NCBI GenBank assembly: GCA_020975725.1 | Contig: QXJR01000012.1 | Coordinates: 597,501 to 661,500, forward strand | Direction: 5' to 3' | Length of the DNA stretch: 64,000 nt | Source of the DNA: Picocystis sp. L7 | Lineage: Eukaryota > Chlorophyta > Picocystophyceae > Picocystales > Picocystaceae | Part shown: positions 1 through 11,575 of the stretch, one piece after another | Layout: the number at the start of each line of letters is the position of its first letter | Numbering within the stretch: position 1 is the first letter of the stretch | The notes under the pieces: model-generated | Told to the model about the DNA's origin: nothing | The model's database searches: none | Seen by the model: the letters and a program-made list of their open reading frames with translations, nothing else | Position numbers and translations under genes: made by a program

Positions 1-1156
1 CATCCCATCACCGAAGATGAAGACAATGAAGCATCGAACCCCCGCCACGTCCTTTCGAACCTGGCGTTTTTGGGAAACTCAGCTGCTTGAGGTCGTCGAC
101 TCGGTAAAGAGATGAGAAACGGACGCCTTCCGTCCTCGCCGTCGTGCCCAGACTAGGTCTGCACACCGTGTATCAACACGAATTCCTCCTCCTGCACCGC
201 ACACGCTTTCACAGATCGAGCTCGGGTCACGTCCTTCGATCCATCCCTTCTAGGAACCGTGTTTCAGGTCTCCCATGGAAGGGCGGTTTCGAAAGGCGCG
301 TTGAACCGAGCATCGGTGGGAAAACGGCGGCGACAGCCGTGGAAACGGCACGCTCTCTCGTCGAAGAGAACGGTCCATCGCTTTGTTTCGCCTTCGGGGA
401 GGTACGCTTTCTCCTTTGTTTCTCGACCGACCCAAACGAATGCGTCGACGAGAGGGAGAGAAAAGCGCTGGTCCTGGACCGGTGGTCGGATGAAACGCAA
501 GACGGGATGGAACCTGTCCACGGAGTCGAAGAAGCAGAGCGAACCGGAGGTTTCCGATCCGTCGCTTGTCCAACTCGTGCGGTTTTCCCCGCCCGCCATC
601 GGCCTCAGCCCGCCCGAAAGCCTTGTCACTCATCGAGCTACTGCTCGAACAACCGAGGAACGACCTCGAAAGAAAGAAACCGCAAACGGACGGAATGGTA
701 CCGTCGCGTTCGTGGGATCGCTCTCCGAGGCGCCCTCGGGACGTGACCGATCCGTGGATCGTGTCGACGCCGTCGAGGTTCGCTGGAGCGAAGCGAGGAA
801 AGGAGACAGCCGCGAAGGATGCAACGAGACGCGGCTCGACGCGTGCGTCGAGTCGGCCTGTGCATTCGCAACCCTCCTTCCTCATAGTACCCCAGGACCT
901 CGTGCAAGCGACCCCATGTGCGGAGGGTCCACATCATCGTCGTATGCAGTTTTGATTGATAGCTGCAGTACGTGGAATCGATGCGAAATCACCCCGGTTG
1001 GTTGATCCGTTCGATTCGGCGTTGGAAACCGCCCCGGCCCTTCCTCCCAGGAATGGACCGCCCCTGGAGCAATCCGTCAGTGCTCATCCGGTCCCCCCTC
1101 CTCGAGGACTCGACCGTCCTCTGGATTCATCTCGGACGACTCTGTCCAGGACAAGG
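1..1156. other. 5' flank of the hydrolase gene; no gene recognised
   Basis: Several short reading frames overlap here on both strands, but none resembles a known family and their arginine/serine-rich translations look like GC-driven chance frames. From about 1004 to 1290 one plus-strand frame is unusually acidic (D, E and Q rich), unlike its surroundings. It may belong to an upstream exon of the hydrolase or to a different transcript. I cannot resolve a 5' exon structure. Confidence 0.4.
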
Positions 1157-2251
1157 ATGCGGAGCATGAACCCGTCCCAGACGACCAGGACCGCGTCCTG
1201 TATGCCAAGGACAGGAATCAGGAGGACGAGATGGACGAAGAGGGACGTGCGGATGCGTGGGACCGGATTTCCAGACTTCCTGCCGTCTGCCGTACGGGAG
1301 CTTCAGGAGCCGAACGCACGGGAAATGGCCAGGAACATCTGCAGAGCAGAGGTCGAGGTCGAAGGTAGGAAAGTGATGTCCTCTTTCGTGCCGCCAGAGG
1401 ATGAACACGTGAATGCCGGACGACCCCCCCTCCTCTTGATTCATGGGTTCGACAGCAGTTGCATGGAGTTCCGTCGCCTGCGACCGAGGCTAGCCGAGCG
1501 TAACCTCGAGTCCTGGTCCGTCGACCTCCTCGGATGGGGATTCACCGATCCCACGCCATGCTTTGGTGCCTTAGAAGACGATGCGAACCACCCGATTGGA
1601 CCAGTGGGATGCGGACCAGAAGCAAAAACCAAGCACCTCCACGCCTTCTGGACCCAACACCTGCAAGGTAGACCGATGGTCCTGCTGGGCGCGAGCCTCG
1701 GGGGAGCGGCTGCGTTGCACTTCGCCTTGCGCCATCCCGAGGCGGTGGAAGCCCTCGTGCTCGTGGATGCGCAAGGATTCATCGAAGGAATCGGACCGAT
1801 GGCCACATTACCCACCCCCTTCGCCAAACTGGGGCTGCAGGTGCTGAAGAGCGTCCCCTTGCGAGACATTGCCAACCGCATGGCCTACTTCAACAAAGAA
1901 CAATACGCCACGCAAGAAGCGAGAGACATTGGAAGGCTCCACTGTCTGCTGCCCCATTGGGAAGAGGCCAATCTGTCATTCATGCAAAGTGGGGGGTACA
2001 GCATCAGCTCAGACATCGAACGTGTATTTCAGGACACGCTGGTGCTATGGGGAGAACAAGATACCATCTTAGAACCCAGGTATGCGATGCAGTTCCAGCA
2101 AACCCTCCCCAATGCCACGTTGCGATGGATCAAAGAAAGTGGTCACGTTCCCCACTTAGAACAGCCTGAAGTGACCGCACAGGCCATTGAGGAATTCCTG
2201 CAGTCCCTGCCTGCACGCACACCTCATAAATCGAATACCAGAGTGGCGTAG
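1157..2251 (+). CDS. alpha/beta hydrolase, plastid-type
   Basis: A 364-residue alpha/beta-hydrolase fold protein of the plant/cyanobacterial type that keeps a short FLP-x-AV leader before the fold. An oxyanion-hole segment LLLIHGFDSS is followed by the nucleophile elbow GASLGG (about residue 179). The acid lies in GEQDTILEP (about residue 301) and the histidine in ESGHVPHLEQP (about residue 329), so the catalytic triad is complete. The region ahead of FLPSAV is basic and Ser/Thr/Arg rich, which would suit a transit peptide. I chose the ATG at 1157 for that reason, although the frame stays open further upstream and a 5' intron is possible. The substrate cannot be read from sequence; esterase or lipase-like activity is family knowledge. 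Confidence 0.8.
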   Translation: MRSMNPSQTTRTASCMPRTGIRRTRWTKRDVRMRGTGFPDFLPSAVRELQEPNAREMARNICRAEVEVEGRKVMSSFVPPEDEHVNAGRPPLLLIHGFDSSCMEFRRLRPRLAERNLESWSVDLLGWGFTDPTPCFGALEDDANHPIGPVGCGPEAKTKHLHAFWTQHLQGRPMVLLGASLGGAAALHFALRHPEAVEALVLVDAQGFIEGIGPMATLPTPFAKLGLQVLKSVPLRDIANRMAYFNKEQYATQEARDIGRLHCLLPHWEEANLSFMQSGGYSISSDIERVFQDTLVLWGEQDTILEPRYAMQFQQTLPNATLRWIKESGHVPHLEQPEVTAQAIEEFLQSLPARTPHKSNTRVA

Positions 2252-2914
2252 ATGCATGCTGGATGCAGATGCTGATTTAGGGGGTTGATATCCTGTCCAC
2301 TTCAGGGGTTCCTTGAACAATCTACAGGGGGTGGCAGCAGCCCAGTATCTTAACACGGCCTGTGTTGTTGGTGGTGACGTAGCCATGATTTGGCGCTCTC
2401 TACTGGCAGTCCAGGCAAGTCTGACAGACCAGCTGCCACCTGGCTGTCAGCTCTGATCTACATCTCTACACCCTGTTGCTGCTGGCTCTAAGCAAACTTT
2501 GGATGCATGCAGAACTGATGCTAAGATTGCTGCGTTTACTGGTATTTTTGGCAGTGCTGGCTAAAGGGCAGGCCGAGCTGGATGCATGGGCAAGTAACTT
2601 CCTGTCCAACCAGGGAGGATGTTAAGCACATTCCATGCAGAAGGATTCAACGTTGTACTGTATCTACTTGTTTTTCTCTTTCAACCGATCCCAATCATTC
2701 TTGTAGCTCGCTCATGCCGAGGCACAACCAAGCCCTCTGAAATTGATGCATCAGATCAGGCAGAACACGGTGGGAAAAGTTGTCCTTCCACATTGGTTGC
2801 GTGGCCGTACTGGCAAGGGAGCTTCCACCGCATCTGTATATGAGCTGCCTATCTTTATGGGCATTCCACTGCCCGAACAAACAGTGCCCCCACTTGTCTA
2901 CTTTTTGACGACCA
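2252..2914. other. intergenic, convergent 3' ends
   Basis: About 660 bases lie between the stop of the hydrolase and the stop of the DUF2993-like gene on the other strand. The stretch is less GC-rich and contains no recognisable gene, tRNA or repeat. It probably holds the two 3' untranslated regions. Confidence 0.5.
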
Positions 2915-4040
2915 TCAAGGAATCGCAAGGAGTTCCAAGCTGCAGGACAGTTTACCGCCTGACACATCCAAAGCATGAATTCGCGTGTGGTCACCCAAAG
3001 AGTATTCCAACTCTTGACCATCATCAAATGTCACCACCAGTAGGTTCTGGGTACAACCACGGACATCCAACCAGAACCGCAAGGTATTTTCTCTCCCGCA
3101 GGTTGTTGGGGACCGTCCAATCTCACACCAACCTTCCTGAAGTCGCACCTGCGCGGAGTTCCTCGGTGTTTCAATATCTTCCGATCCTTCGTATGTATCT
3201 GGACTCCATTCCTGCAAGATCTTACGAAGCAAAGGGGAATCTGTGCTCCTAGCGAGCCCTTCCTCGACCACCTCTACCTGGAGCTGAAACATCGCTTCCT
3301 GCTGCAGTACCCTTCCCTGCGCGAGTGCCAATGGACCAAGCGATATTTTCAGGTCTCGACATTCCAGATCCGCACGATGGATGTGCAGACCACGATATAC
3401 AGCCGTGCGCGCGCTTGCGTGGAGATTTGAATCCTGCAGTTGCACGTGGAGTGTGTCCACCTGGCTCAATTGGGTCCGTAGCAAGATTTCTGCTGCCCGT
3501 GACAACCATTTCTTCTCTCTCCCATTCCCAGTCGCAGCTGTCGAAACCTTCCTTTCCCCTACTTGAACGCGGCACGTGGCTCCATTTCTCATTGGGAATG
3601 GCCGAGGACGAGATCGAACCGAAGCATCCAGCGCGGAACAAACCATCTCTGCGAAACGCAATTGGATCTTCTCAACCTGAATCCCGAAGGGACTGGGTCA
3701 GTCCCAAGCAGGACCAGCCCGAGCCCTTCAGGCAGCAGCCCAAGTCCAAGATGTGGGTCCACCGCAGCCCAGATTTGGAGGGGAAGCGTGAGTCCTCGGG
3801 AGTCTTTCTCGCACTCGGCCTGGTTCTTGCTCCTTCCATTCGTAGCTGATCTGAGGAGGTGGATCCGAATCTGAGCCTCCATAGCTTTGGTGAGCTCGCC
3901 TAGCAGGTGAACAAGGTGTGGCTGGCCTGGGGGCCTCCCCAAATTCAGCCCTTTTTGGGCGTCTTGGCGAGGTGGTGGACCCTCTAGCTTGTTGCCACTG
4001 CCGCGATTCTCCTCGACCCAAGTTTTCTCGTGAATGATTG
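2915..4040 (-). CDS. DUF2993-like (LmeA-type) protein, split gene
   Basis: The main exon runs from 3676 down to 2915. It encodes a DUF2993-like beta-rich domain: the run from LSQVDTLHVQLQDS through YRGLHIHRADLECRDLKISLG matches the family's pattern of a short VD-x-L strand followed by a Y-R-G-L segment. Members occur in cyanobacteria and plastids and are thought to bind lipids. A phase-0 intron fits at 3677-3814 (donor GTGCGA, acceptor ATTCAG), joining to an upstream exon (about 3815-4040) that encodes a proline/serine/glutamate-rich leader ending WKEQEPGR. The true start codon is not resolved because the leader frame is closed upstream and lacks an ATG, so at least one more 5' exon is likely. 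Family call moderate; gene start uncertain. Confidence 0.5.
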
Positions 4041-5533
4041 TCAACATCCTACCTTTCGCTCCACTGGCTTAAACGATCCGTTTTCTCGTGGCCGTTCGGG
4101 TGCCACGAGGAGGTACCTGAAAGATTCACTGCTTTGGTCTCCTCCAAGTGGGTATAGCCCTCTGGAAAACGCATGGTGCACACCGTGGCCGTGTGAAGCA
4201 CACCGTTGGAACACAACGCGCTAGTATCTATGCAACAAACTGACATTTGCTCGATTTACGCCCGTAATTGGGCTGAAACACCGGGGGAATTGAAGGAGCA
4301 TTTGGTAGGGAAAAAGAGCTACGATGCAATCCCATAAGACTCCGGGGCGTGCACAAGCCTCCCCCGGCTCGCATGCGCCAAAACCATGTTGGGGGCCATC
4401 GGTGAAAACCGTGCAGCACAAATTGCTCCACGACTTTGAGTGGAATAGGAACGTCGATGCTGCCCTTTCCGAGCATCCATATGTTCCACGGTAGCACCCT
4501 CACTTGCCCGATGAAGAAAATGTGGCGGTGGGGTGGTCATCTCGTGCAAACAAGATCATGTAGCTATACTAGCTAGGACGGTGCATTCCCAGCCAATATA
4601 CTTCACCATTTCCTCAACGATGCTCCGCCACTTCAAGCCCGGCGCATCAACATCCCAACGAGAACTTCGTCTACGTGAAGCCGAACACACCCAAGAGCAC
4701 ATGACAAGAGTAGCGATCTCCAAGGATGCACAAAACCGATCACATGTTTTGCAACACGTCACAAGAGTTTATCGAAACTCGTTCAACAAGGACTTTAGAT
4801 TTATGACTATAGCCCGTTTACCCCTTGACTTCCCTTCTTTTGAAAGGAAAGGATGGAAGGTATGAAGTGGAAATAATCTCCTCATAGTAGTGTTAGAATC
4901 CCCACTCTGGATGATCCAAAACAAGATTTCGACTTGGTCGAGAACCAAGCTACCCGATGGCAACAATGCTGATAAATCCTACATTGGACGCAACAAATAC
5001 ACATTTGTCCTAATCACAAAACGATAGCGAAATACGAAAGCAACTAGCTGCCGTACAACGATGAATGACTTATCGTTGGAACAAACTTGGAAATCTACAA
5101 ATACCGTGCATGATGCAAGAATTAAACGTAATAAATCTCCCATTCGCTTGAGCTTTCTTTTTCTCTCCTTGGATTCCGAGCAACCTTTGTTGGTAGCCTC
5201 TTGTCTTGCCGCTAAACACACGATCAATCCAGACGGCCAACTAAAGCACTCACTAAGGGTTTCACTGACCAATCAAAACAATTCACAATTGGTTTCACAA
5301 TGATTGGTGAGGTACAAGGACAATTAACGGGGGTCAATACGGTTCCTCAACCGTATATCCTAGTTGAACAGGGGCATGTAGTACGCCTCTTCCCCAAGGC
5401 TACCACGTGCCCTTATTCCGTAGAAGGAGCCGACCAGTGGCAAAAGAAGTTTGAAAATACCCTCACTTCGAAGAAATTCCCCCAAGAAAGGGATTCTCCC
5501 ATCCTACGAGATCTCTTAGAAGGAACAATCCGC
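4041..5533. other. AT-richer non-coding island left of the transposon
   Basis: About 1.5 kb with weak coding character, lower GC than the flanking gene blocks, and no family that I recognise. A plus-strand open frame starting at 5300 runs into the transposon, its first 81 codons lying outside the element; it matches nothing I know. The island together with 9274-10527 looks like a repeat-tolerant pocket. Confidence 0.4.
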
Positions 5534-5542
5534 AATAAATCC
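5534..5542. repeat. 9-bp target-site duplication, left copy
   Basis: AATAAATCC immediately precedes the left terminal inverted repeat. The identical nonamer follows the right end at 9265-9273. Nine bases is the usual duplication length for Mutator-like elements. Confidence 0.9.
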
Positions 5543-6076
5543 CGGTTTATCTATTTGCAGCTTGGCTACAAATTAGCCAGTTTCTTCCTCTGCGGGATCA
5601 ACCACCGTCCGTTCCATTCGAGCAAAACAGCAAGGAGTAAATATACATTTTTGAACAAAACATGCAGAGGAACAAGGATTCCTCATCGTGTCTTCGAAAT
5701 ATTCGCTTGAACGATTCACCGATTCATCGATCGCCTGTCTCAAAAGCGGCAACTGCCGCATAGCACTTCCCGCTCCATTGCGAGGCGAAGGGGGGGACAC
5801 TCTTGGGTCTCACCGGAGGACAAGGAAACGACTTACCCAAAACAACCAAAGGACTAATACATTGATCGACTTACTGAGCTATTTCCGACGATTTTCCCGC
5901 CACAGGCCACCGCGAAAGAACGCGAACACAGCCGGAAAAAAGAAGACGCACGTCGATCAACACGTCTAGGCAACCTGTCTAAACCCACCAGCAGAAACCG
6001 AAAAGACAGCAGGCGTCGACCGTGGGTATTGTTGCGGGCTGCATTTGAGGCTTCGAGGACAACAGGTGACGGCATC
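5543..6076 (+). repeat. left terminal inverted repeat of the MULE
   Basis: About 534 bp, the reverse complement of 8732-9264. The outer end begins CGGTTTATC next to the target duplication. The inner end stops after the GATGCCGTCACC segment; the single 53-bp unit here corresponds to the last of the tandem units found beside the right repeat. Confidence 0.9.
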
Positions 6077-6442
6077 GGGCAGCCGGGTGGGCTGTAGTTA
6101 AGAGCGACCTTTGAAATTTGGGCGGAAAAGAATTAAGGAGGTTGAGCTGGAGTGTGTGTCAAGTGTGGTAAATGACTTTTTCTTTTCATGAGTTCAATCT
6201 GGTATCCTTGAATTACTCGTGAATCTCCGTACATGGCCTCCGCCTCTTTCGTTGTGGTCTCCCATGCCACATACCGATGGAGGGTTTAACATTTGGCATG
6301 TTCCTTGCGCGTGGATAGGAACGTCATGAGGTGACCCAAGCGATGAGTGTTTTTGGACTATGGTGGCGGCAAGTTTGTCAAGTTCCCTTAGTACGATATC
6401 GGTAGTGCTTGCATCATTCACACATGATGCCAACTCACATAC

Positions 6443-8422
6443 TTATTTGGCCTTTTGTTGGATTGCTACATAAACTTGTTCTTTTGTTTGCAATTCTTTC
6501 TCTCTAGTGGCCAATAACTCAACATTTGGAGCATTGCTTGTTGAGTAAAAATCTTTACATGCATTCACTGTTCGTTGGGTGCATTCAAGTTTCCAATTGT
6601 CATTGAATTCATCACCTTTGAATGAGAAGATTTGCTTGTGGATATAGAGAGCCAACATATGCCTACAAGGCAAGCCCATGTTTAAGCTATATTGGCATGA
6701 ACATCTCCCAAGGGAAGTTGAGCGGCTGTCCAATCTTGATGATATTCCTAGCTCCGCATCCAAAGAATTGGTAGTTTCAATGGTTTGCTCAGTAGCTTCA
6801 TTAGCACCCTCCATACGGACACTATTTGGCTCGTTGTGAGTTGAATTTGTACGAATTCTTTGAACATGATATTGTTCACTTGCCATCCCATCTTCTTTAC
6901 TAACAAGATAATATTGTGCTTGGTTTAGTTGCCCGCTCTGATGGCGCCATGCAAATGGTGTGATGAAATCAGCCGCACTATCAAGAAGAGGTGAATGCAA
7001 AATCTGGCTAACTTGAAATAGTCTCCCATGTAGAACACGCATATAATTTTCACTCATTTTCTCATTGGCGTATTCTGACAACTTGCTCAACAAGTGAGTT
7101 AACGAACTTCGAGAGGAAAGAAATCCCCTGATGGCAGCGTGTATAGAATCTGACCGTTGCGTGGAATGAGCCCCTTGAGTGAGATGTTGCCAAGTCCATC
7201 TACTAGCCCATTGTCTCCTTTTTGCATACATCATATCTAAGTACCTTGTTGCTTTTTGTGTTGTCGTCCACTTTTTAGAAGGCATACTTGAAGAGCCCAT
7301 TGATTTGTCGTCTGCTTGGTGTGTCTACTTGGGATGTTTTAGAGTCATTGTGATCTTCGAATGATGTACCTTCGGCACTTTTTCCACCCTTGTTGGCTTT
7401 CTCCGCTAGAACCTTCAAAACAAGTTACTTGAGTTGTTCAAAATTTCTCTCAAATGACTTGATTGAACGGGCATCCGAGTCCATTGCTATCTCCCATAAC
7501 GACGTGCGAAATGTGGACCATGAATTCCCAAGAATCGGCTTCAAGTTCTGCTCCACGTTTTGTGCAAAGTGCCATAGGCATAGCAAATGAGTTACTTCCG
7601 GCCATGTACTCTTCAATGCATATGCCATCCCTTGGTCACCATCTGTCAACACCACACGGGTTGCATGACCATTTGAAGCGTCCTCGAGGGATTTGAAAAC
7701 CCACTCAAAATCTTCAATGGTCTCTTGCACGAGCAAAGAGCAAGCAACAATGACCGTCATCCCTTTTGCATTAGTTGTACAAAAACACCCAAGCTTCATC
7801 CCATGGTGTTTGTGGCATGACTAGTATCATAAAGAAGAACTCGCGAACTCGAAGCTTTGATCCACGCCTCTTTACCTTCCTCGAGGATGAAGAATGCCCT
7901 TGGCAATCTTCCTTCATTATCGCAATGAATGTTCCAAGACTTGCTATCATGACGGTTGCGAAGTAGATTCAGGAAGTCACTACAATCTCTTGCTTTTCCC
8001 CCCAAAGAAGGTGCCAACTTGTTACAAACATCCTTGTATGTCCACATTGGTGTTTCTCCTTTGTCTTTCATCATCTGTTGTAAGCTCACATTAACATCTC
8101 GCATCCGCATACCCGAACGTAACAACGATTGCCCATAATCGAATACTTCATTGGGAATGGTCCGTTCCGCAGGTATTACCCGCAATTCACCCGCATGATC
8201 CTCCTTGAACAATTCATGGTTATGAACTAGGGAAATAAAACGTTTTGAATACCATTTGCCATCACGTTCCTCAACGATCAACCCATAGGGGCAACCATTA
8301 CATTGAGTTATTGTTCGCCATATATGAGCTTGAGAGGGGCGGTTGCCACTTTTGGGACACAAGATTTTCTTCCTTTGTCCAGATTTTTTGTAGCCGGTAT
8401 CGACCCACCAAACCGAACCCAC
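6443..8422 (-). pseudogene. MULE transposase with FAR1-like DNA-binding, DDE and SWIM domains
   Basis: Three consecutive minus-strand blocks together cover a MULE transposase. The block from 8422 to 7796 carries a FAR1/WRKY-GCM1-like zinc-binding segment (CPKSGNRPS ... GCPYGLIV) and reaches the first catalytic Asp in LLYDTSHATN. The block from 7799 to 7425 holds the central domain, with the second Asp in VVLTDGDQGMAYAL and the family's CLWHF motif. The block from 7300 to 6443 ends in a SWIM zinc finger (CSCQYSLNMGLPCRHML). The first two blocks overlap by four bases in different frames at about 7796-7799, and about 125 bases separate the second and third. This means either small introns or decay; I lean to a broken gene. 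Confidence 0.75.
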
Positions 8423-8599
8423 GACTTTCCATCTTCACAGAAACTCAAAAATGTGTTCACTTCACACAAAGCCCCCTCAGCCGTAGACCAAGGGCCCTGT
8501 AGGAAGCCAACAAGCCCAATATGGAGTAAGCTTTGCTCCATGTGTTGAATGTGACTCAAGAGATCTGCCTCAAATGCCGTCACCCACTCTCTTGGAAGC

Positions 8600-8811
8600 C
8601 TCAAATGCAGCCCACCCGGCTGTCCGATGCCATCACTTGCTCTCCTCAAAGCCTCAAATGCAGCCCACCTGGCTGTCCGATGCCGTCACCTGCTGTCCTG
8701 GGTGTCTCAAATGCAACCCACCTGGTTGTGGGATGCCGTCACCTGTTGTCCTCGAAGCCTCAAATGCAGCCCGCAACAATACCCACGGTCGACGCCTGCT
8801 GTCTTTTCGGT
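8600..8811 (+). repeat. 53-bp tandem repeat at the inner edge of the right MULE repeat
   Basis: The phrase CTCAAATGCA recurs at 8600, 8653, 8706 and 8759, an exact 53-bp period over four units that share CCGATGCCGTCACCTG-type cores with some divergence. The last unit lies in the terminal inverted repeat and is the only one present in the left repeat. Confidence 0.85.
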
Positions 8812-9264
8812 TTCTGCTGGTGGGTTTGGACAGGTTGCCTAGACGTGTTGATCGACGTGCGTCTTCTTTTTTCCGGCTGTGTTCGCGTTCTTTCGCGGTG
8901 GCCTGTGGCGGGAAAATCGTCGGAAATAGCTCAGTAAGTCGATCAATGTATTAGTCCTTTGGTTGTTTTGGGTAAGTCGTTTCCTTGTCCTCCGGTGAGA
9001 CCCAAGGGTGTCCCCCCTTCGCCTCGCAATGGAGCGGGAAGTGCTATGCGGCAGTTGCCGCTTTTGAGACAGGCGATCGATGAATCGGTGAATCGTTCAA
9101 GCGAATATTTCGAAGACACGATGAGGAATCCTTGTTCCTCTGCATGTTTTGTTCAAAAATGTATATTTACTCCTTGCTGTTTTGCTCGAATGGAACGGAC
9201 GGTGGTTGATCCCGCAGAGGAAGAAACTGGCTAATTTGTAGCCAAGCTGCAAATAGATAAACCG
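8732..9264 (-). repeat. right terminal inverted repeat of the MULE
   Basis: About 533 bp, the reverse complement of 5543-6076. Its outer end reads GATAAACCG before the right target duplication AATAAATCC at 9265-9273. Confidence 0.9.
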
Positions 9265-9273
9265 AATAAATCC

Positions 9274-10527
9274 TCACATCAACATGTAGGTGCATTGTGT
9301 CAAGCGACGTTCCTTTGAATACCTTGAAAAAGAGGTGTTGTCACGTTTGCGAGATCGAAAATGGAAAATGTTGGTGGTGAAATGCACACGCTCACAAAGG
9401 AAGTAAGAAACGATTTCCACGTATTGGCACATGTGCTGCGAATGGTGTTCAAAAACTACGATAATTGCTTCCTTATTTGCATGATGGATGCGACTGATCA
9501 ATGAAAGGACTACAGATCTTCCAAAGTGTCTAATCCTTCGCGATTTTACAACACTCATCGCATTGTGAGTTTCATATGGAGTAGCTTGTATTGTACTGAT
9601 GTTTCTAGGTCGCTCAACATGTGGAAAACAGTCTCCTTCAAGTGAGGTCTCACTCTTATCCTTGCACTGAGCTAAACTTACTCTCTTTCAAACTATGGTA
9701 AGCATGGAATTTACACTCCCCTTTTGAACACCTAATTTGTCATTGAAATTGGAGCACCCAAGCACCTCACACACGCTCACGAGAATCATGTAGTCCCTCC
9801 TCCCTCTTACCATTGCTAATCGCTTATGTGTTGCAAAGACATTTCAACTCGACAAGACCTCTTCATCGTGGTCGGAAGACAAGATTCATGAATGTAAAAA
9901 CGATGAAGTACGAGTTCAACCTTCATTCGGTCTCAAGAAAGAGTTCCTCGACTCATAGTTGCTCGTGCATTGCATCATACACCCGTGAAAGCTTGGATTG
10001 TTGCATAACACATTGGTTTCCATGGAGGATTTACCACGTTCGTGTTGTAACATTCGTGCAACATATTCCCCATCGATTTCGTGCAAGAGTTATTGAATTC
10101 GCAAGATCGGCATCAAGATTATTGCCGCAATCGGGTACATGGCCCTGATGGTCACCTCATCATGGCTTCTTGGGCGAGGCTTGGGTCCACGCACTAGGTG
10201 TTGGAACATGCAAGTTCCATCGACGCTTCATCCACATGCTTCCGTGTCCCCCGGAGGCCCATCCCTCGAGCGGACCCAATGGGAGCGGACAGTTTTCTCC
10301 GGCTCTACCGCACCCACCCTGACGCGAGGTTGTGCAACTGGGGTTGGGGGTCGGATCCACCTGGTCCTCCCTGCATCCATACCAAGGTGTTGTGCCTTCC
10401 GTCCACCATCCCAGATCCCGAAAGACCCTCCAGGGCGACCCAAGCGGTTCACATGATGGGGACGCGGGCGAGCTCGGCTGGCGTCCTGGATGGGAGACGC
10501 GGACAAAAGCTCGGCCATTCTCGCGCC
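9274..10527. other. AT-richer non-coding stretch right of the transposon
   Basis: About 1.25 kb with no recognisable gene. The left two thirds share the low-GC character of the island around the transposon. The last 300 bases are GC-rich and are probably the promoter and 5' leader of the transporter that follows. Confidence 0.4.
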
Positions 10528-11575
10528 ATGGGGATCCAGACGGCCGTGGCCGTGCTCATGTGGTGCGTGGGGAGGTCCCAAACGAAAGGAAGGAAGTTGG
10601 CGAAGGCATGCGACCTCGTCGGACCGGAGGAAACTGACGGACTGCGAAACCGTGAACCACAGGTACACGACCAACATCGGCGTGATCTTGCTCAACAAGT
10701 ATCTGCTGTCGGTGTACGGCTTCAGGTTTCCGATACTTCTTACCCTGTTTCACATGGTCTCGTGCACGCTGTGCTCTGCATCTGTCGTGCTCTTTGGTGT
10801 GGTTCCACTGCAGAAGCTGAAAAGCACCAAACACACAATCAAAGTGGCCACACTTGCCTTTGTATTTTGCTGCTCCATCGTTGCTGGAAACGTATCTCTC
10901 AGGTTCATTCCCGTGTCCTTCAGTCAAGCAATCGGAGCAACGACGCCGATTTTTACAGCGATCTTTGCTGCAATGTTTGGGAGAATTGAGAGCGGAAGAA
11001 CATACTTGGCCCTGATCCCCATCGTCATAGGGATCGTACTTGCAAGCCGAGCAGAGCCTAATTTCCATGTAGTCGGCTTCTCAGCAGCCGTGGTAGCAAC
11101 AGCTGGGAGGGCATTCAAAAGCGTGCTTCAATCCCTGTTACTGACGTCGAATGACGAACAGTTGGATTCGATGAATCTTTTGATGTACATGTCGCCAATA
11201 GCAGCGCTGATGTTGCTCCCTGCCACCGTCGTGATGGAGGAAGGGGCCCTTTCACAAGTGATGGAACTAGGTAGCAATAACCCCTCCTTCGTTCTTCTGT
11301 TGCTGCTGAATGCTTTGTTTGCATTCTTAGTGAACCTCTACAATTTCTTGGTCACAAGGTATACCAGTGCACTCACTTTGCAGGTACTGGGCAATGCAAA
11401 GGGGGTTCTGGCCACGTTCATATCGGTGCTTATATTTAAAAACAAGATCACCGTCATCGGACTCCTTGGTTACGGGATTGCGATCGCAGGCGTTGTCCTC
11501 TATTCTAATGAAAAAAAGCGCACAGGGAAGGAGAGGACACACACCCTGGAAAAAGTGAGGGTGGGGCACTCGTAA
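10528..11575 (+). CDS. plant-type TPT/DMT sugar-phosphate or nucleotide-sugar translocator
   Basis: A 315-residue membrane protein of the drug/metabolite transporter superfamily, closest in pattern to the plant TPT-like group. Diagnostic runs are YTTNIGVILLNKYLLS, GNVSLRFIPVSFSQAIGATTP, FKSVLQSLLL and TSALTLQVLGNAKG, spread over about ten hydrophobic helices. Two exons join in phase: 10528-10562 and 10663-11575, with a 100-nt intron (GTGCGT donor, CCACAG acceptor). The join makes the Trp-Tyr of MWYTTNIG, which matches family sequences. It would exchange phosphorylated or nucleotide sugars across a Golgi or plastid membrane. The exact substrate is not predictable. The C-terminal tail is Lys/Arg-rich. 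Confidence 0.88.

Larger units (their letters stand above)
5543..9264 (-). mobile_element. Mutator-like DNA transposon (MULE), complete ends
   Basis: A 3,722-bp element bounded by near-identical inverted repeats of about 534 bp (5543-6076 and 8732-9264), each starting CGGTTTATCTATTTG, and flanked by perfect 9-bp direct duplications. The two repeats differ at very few positions that I can see (for example, one substitution and a C-run length change), so the insertion is young. A transposase is encoded on the minus strand inside. Family knowledge: MULEs move by cut-and-paste with a DDE transposase. Whether this copy is still active is doubtful because the transposase reading frame is not continuous. 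Confidence 0.92.

Noticed and set aside
1243-1270. An 18-nt mini-intron joining the acidic frame to the hydrolase
   Set aside because: Removing GTGGGACCGGATTTCCAG leaves the frame unchanged, so it would not join the two frames, and other introns here are at least 72 nt.
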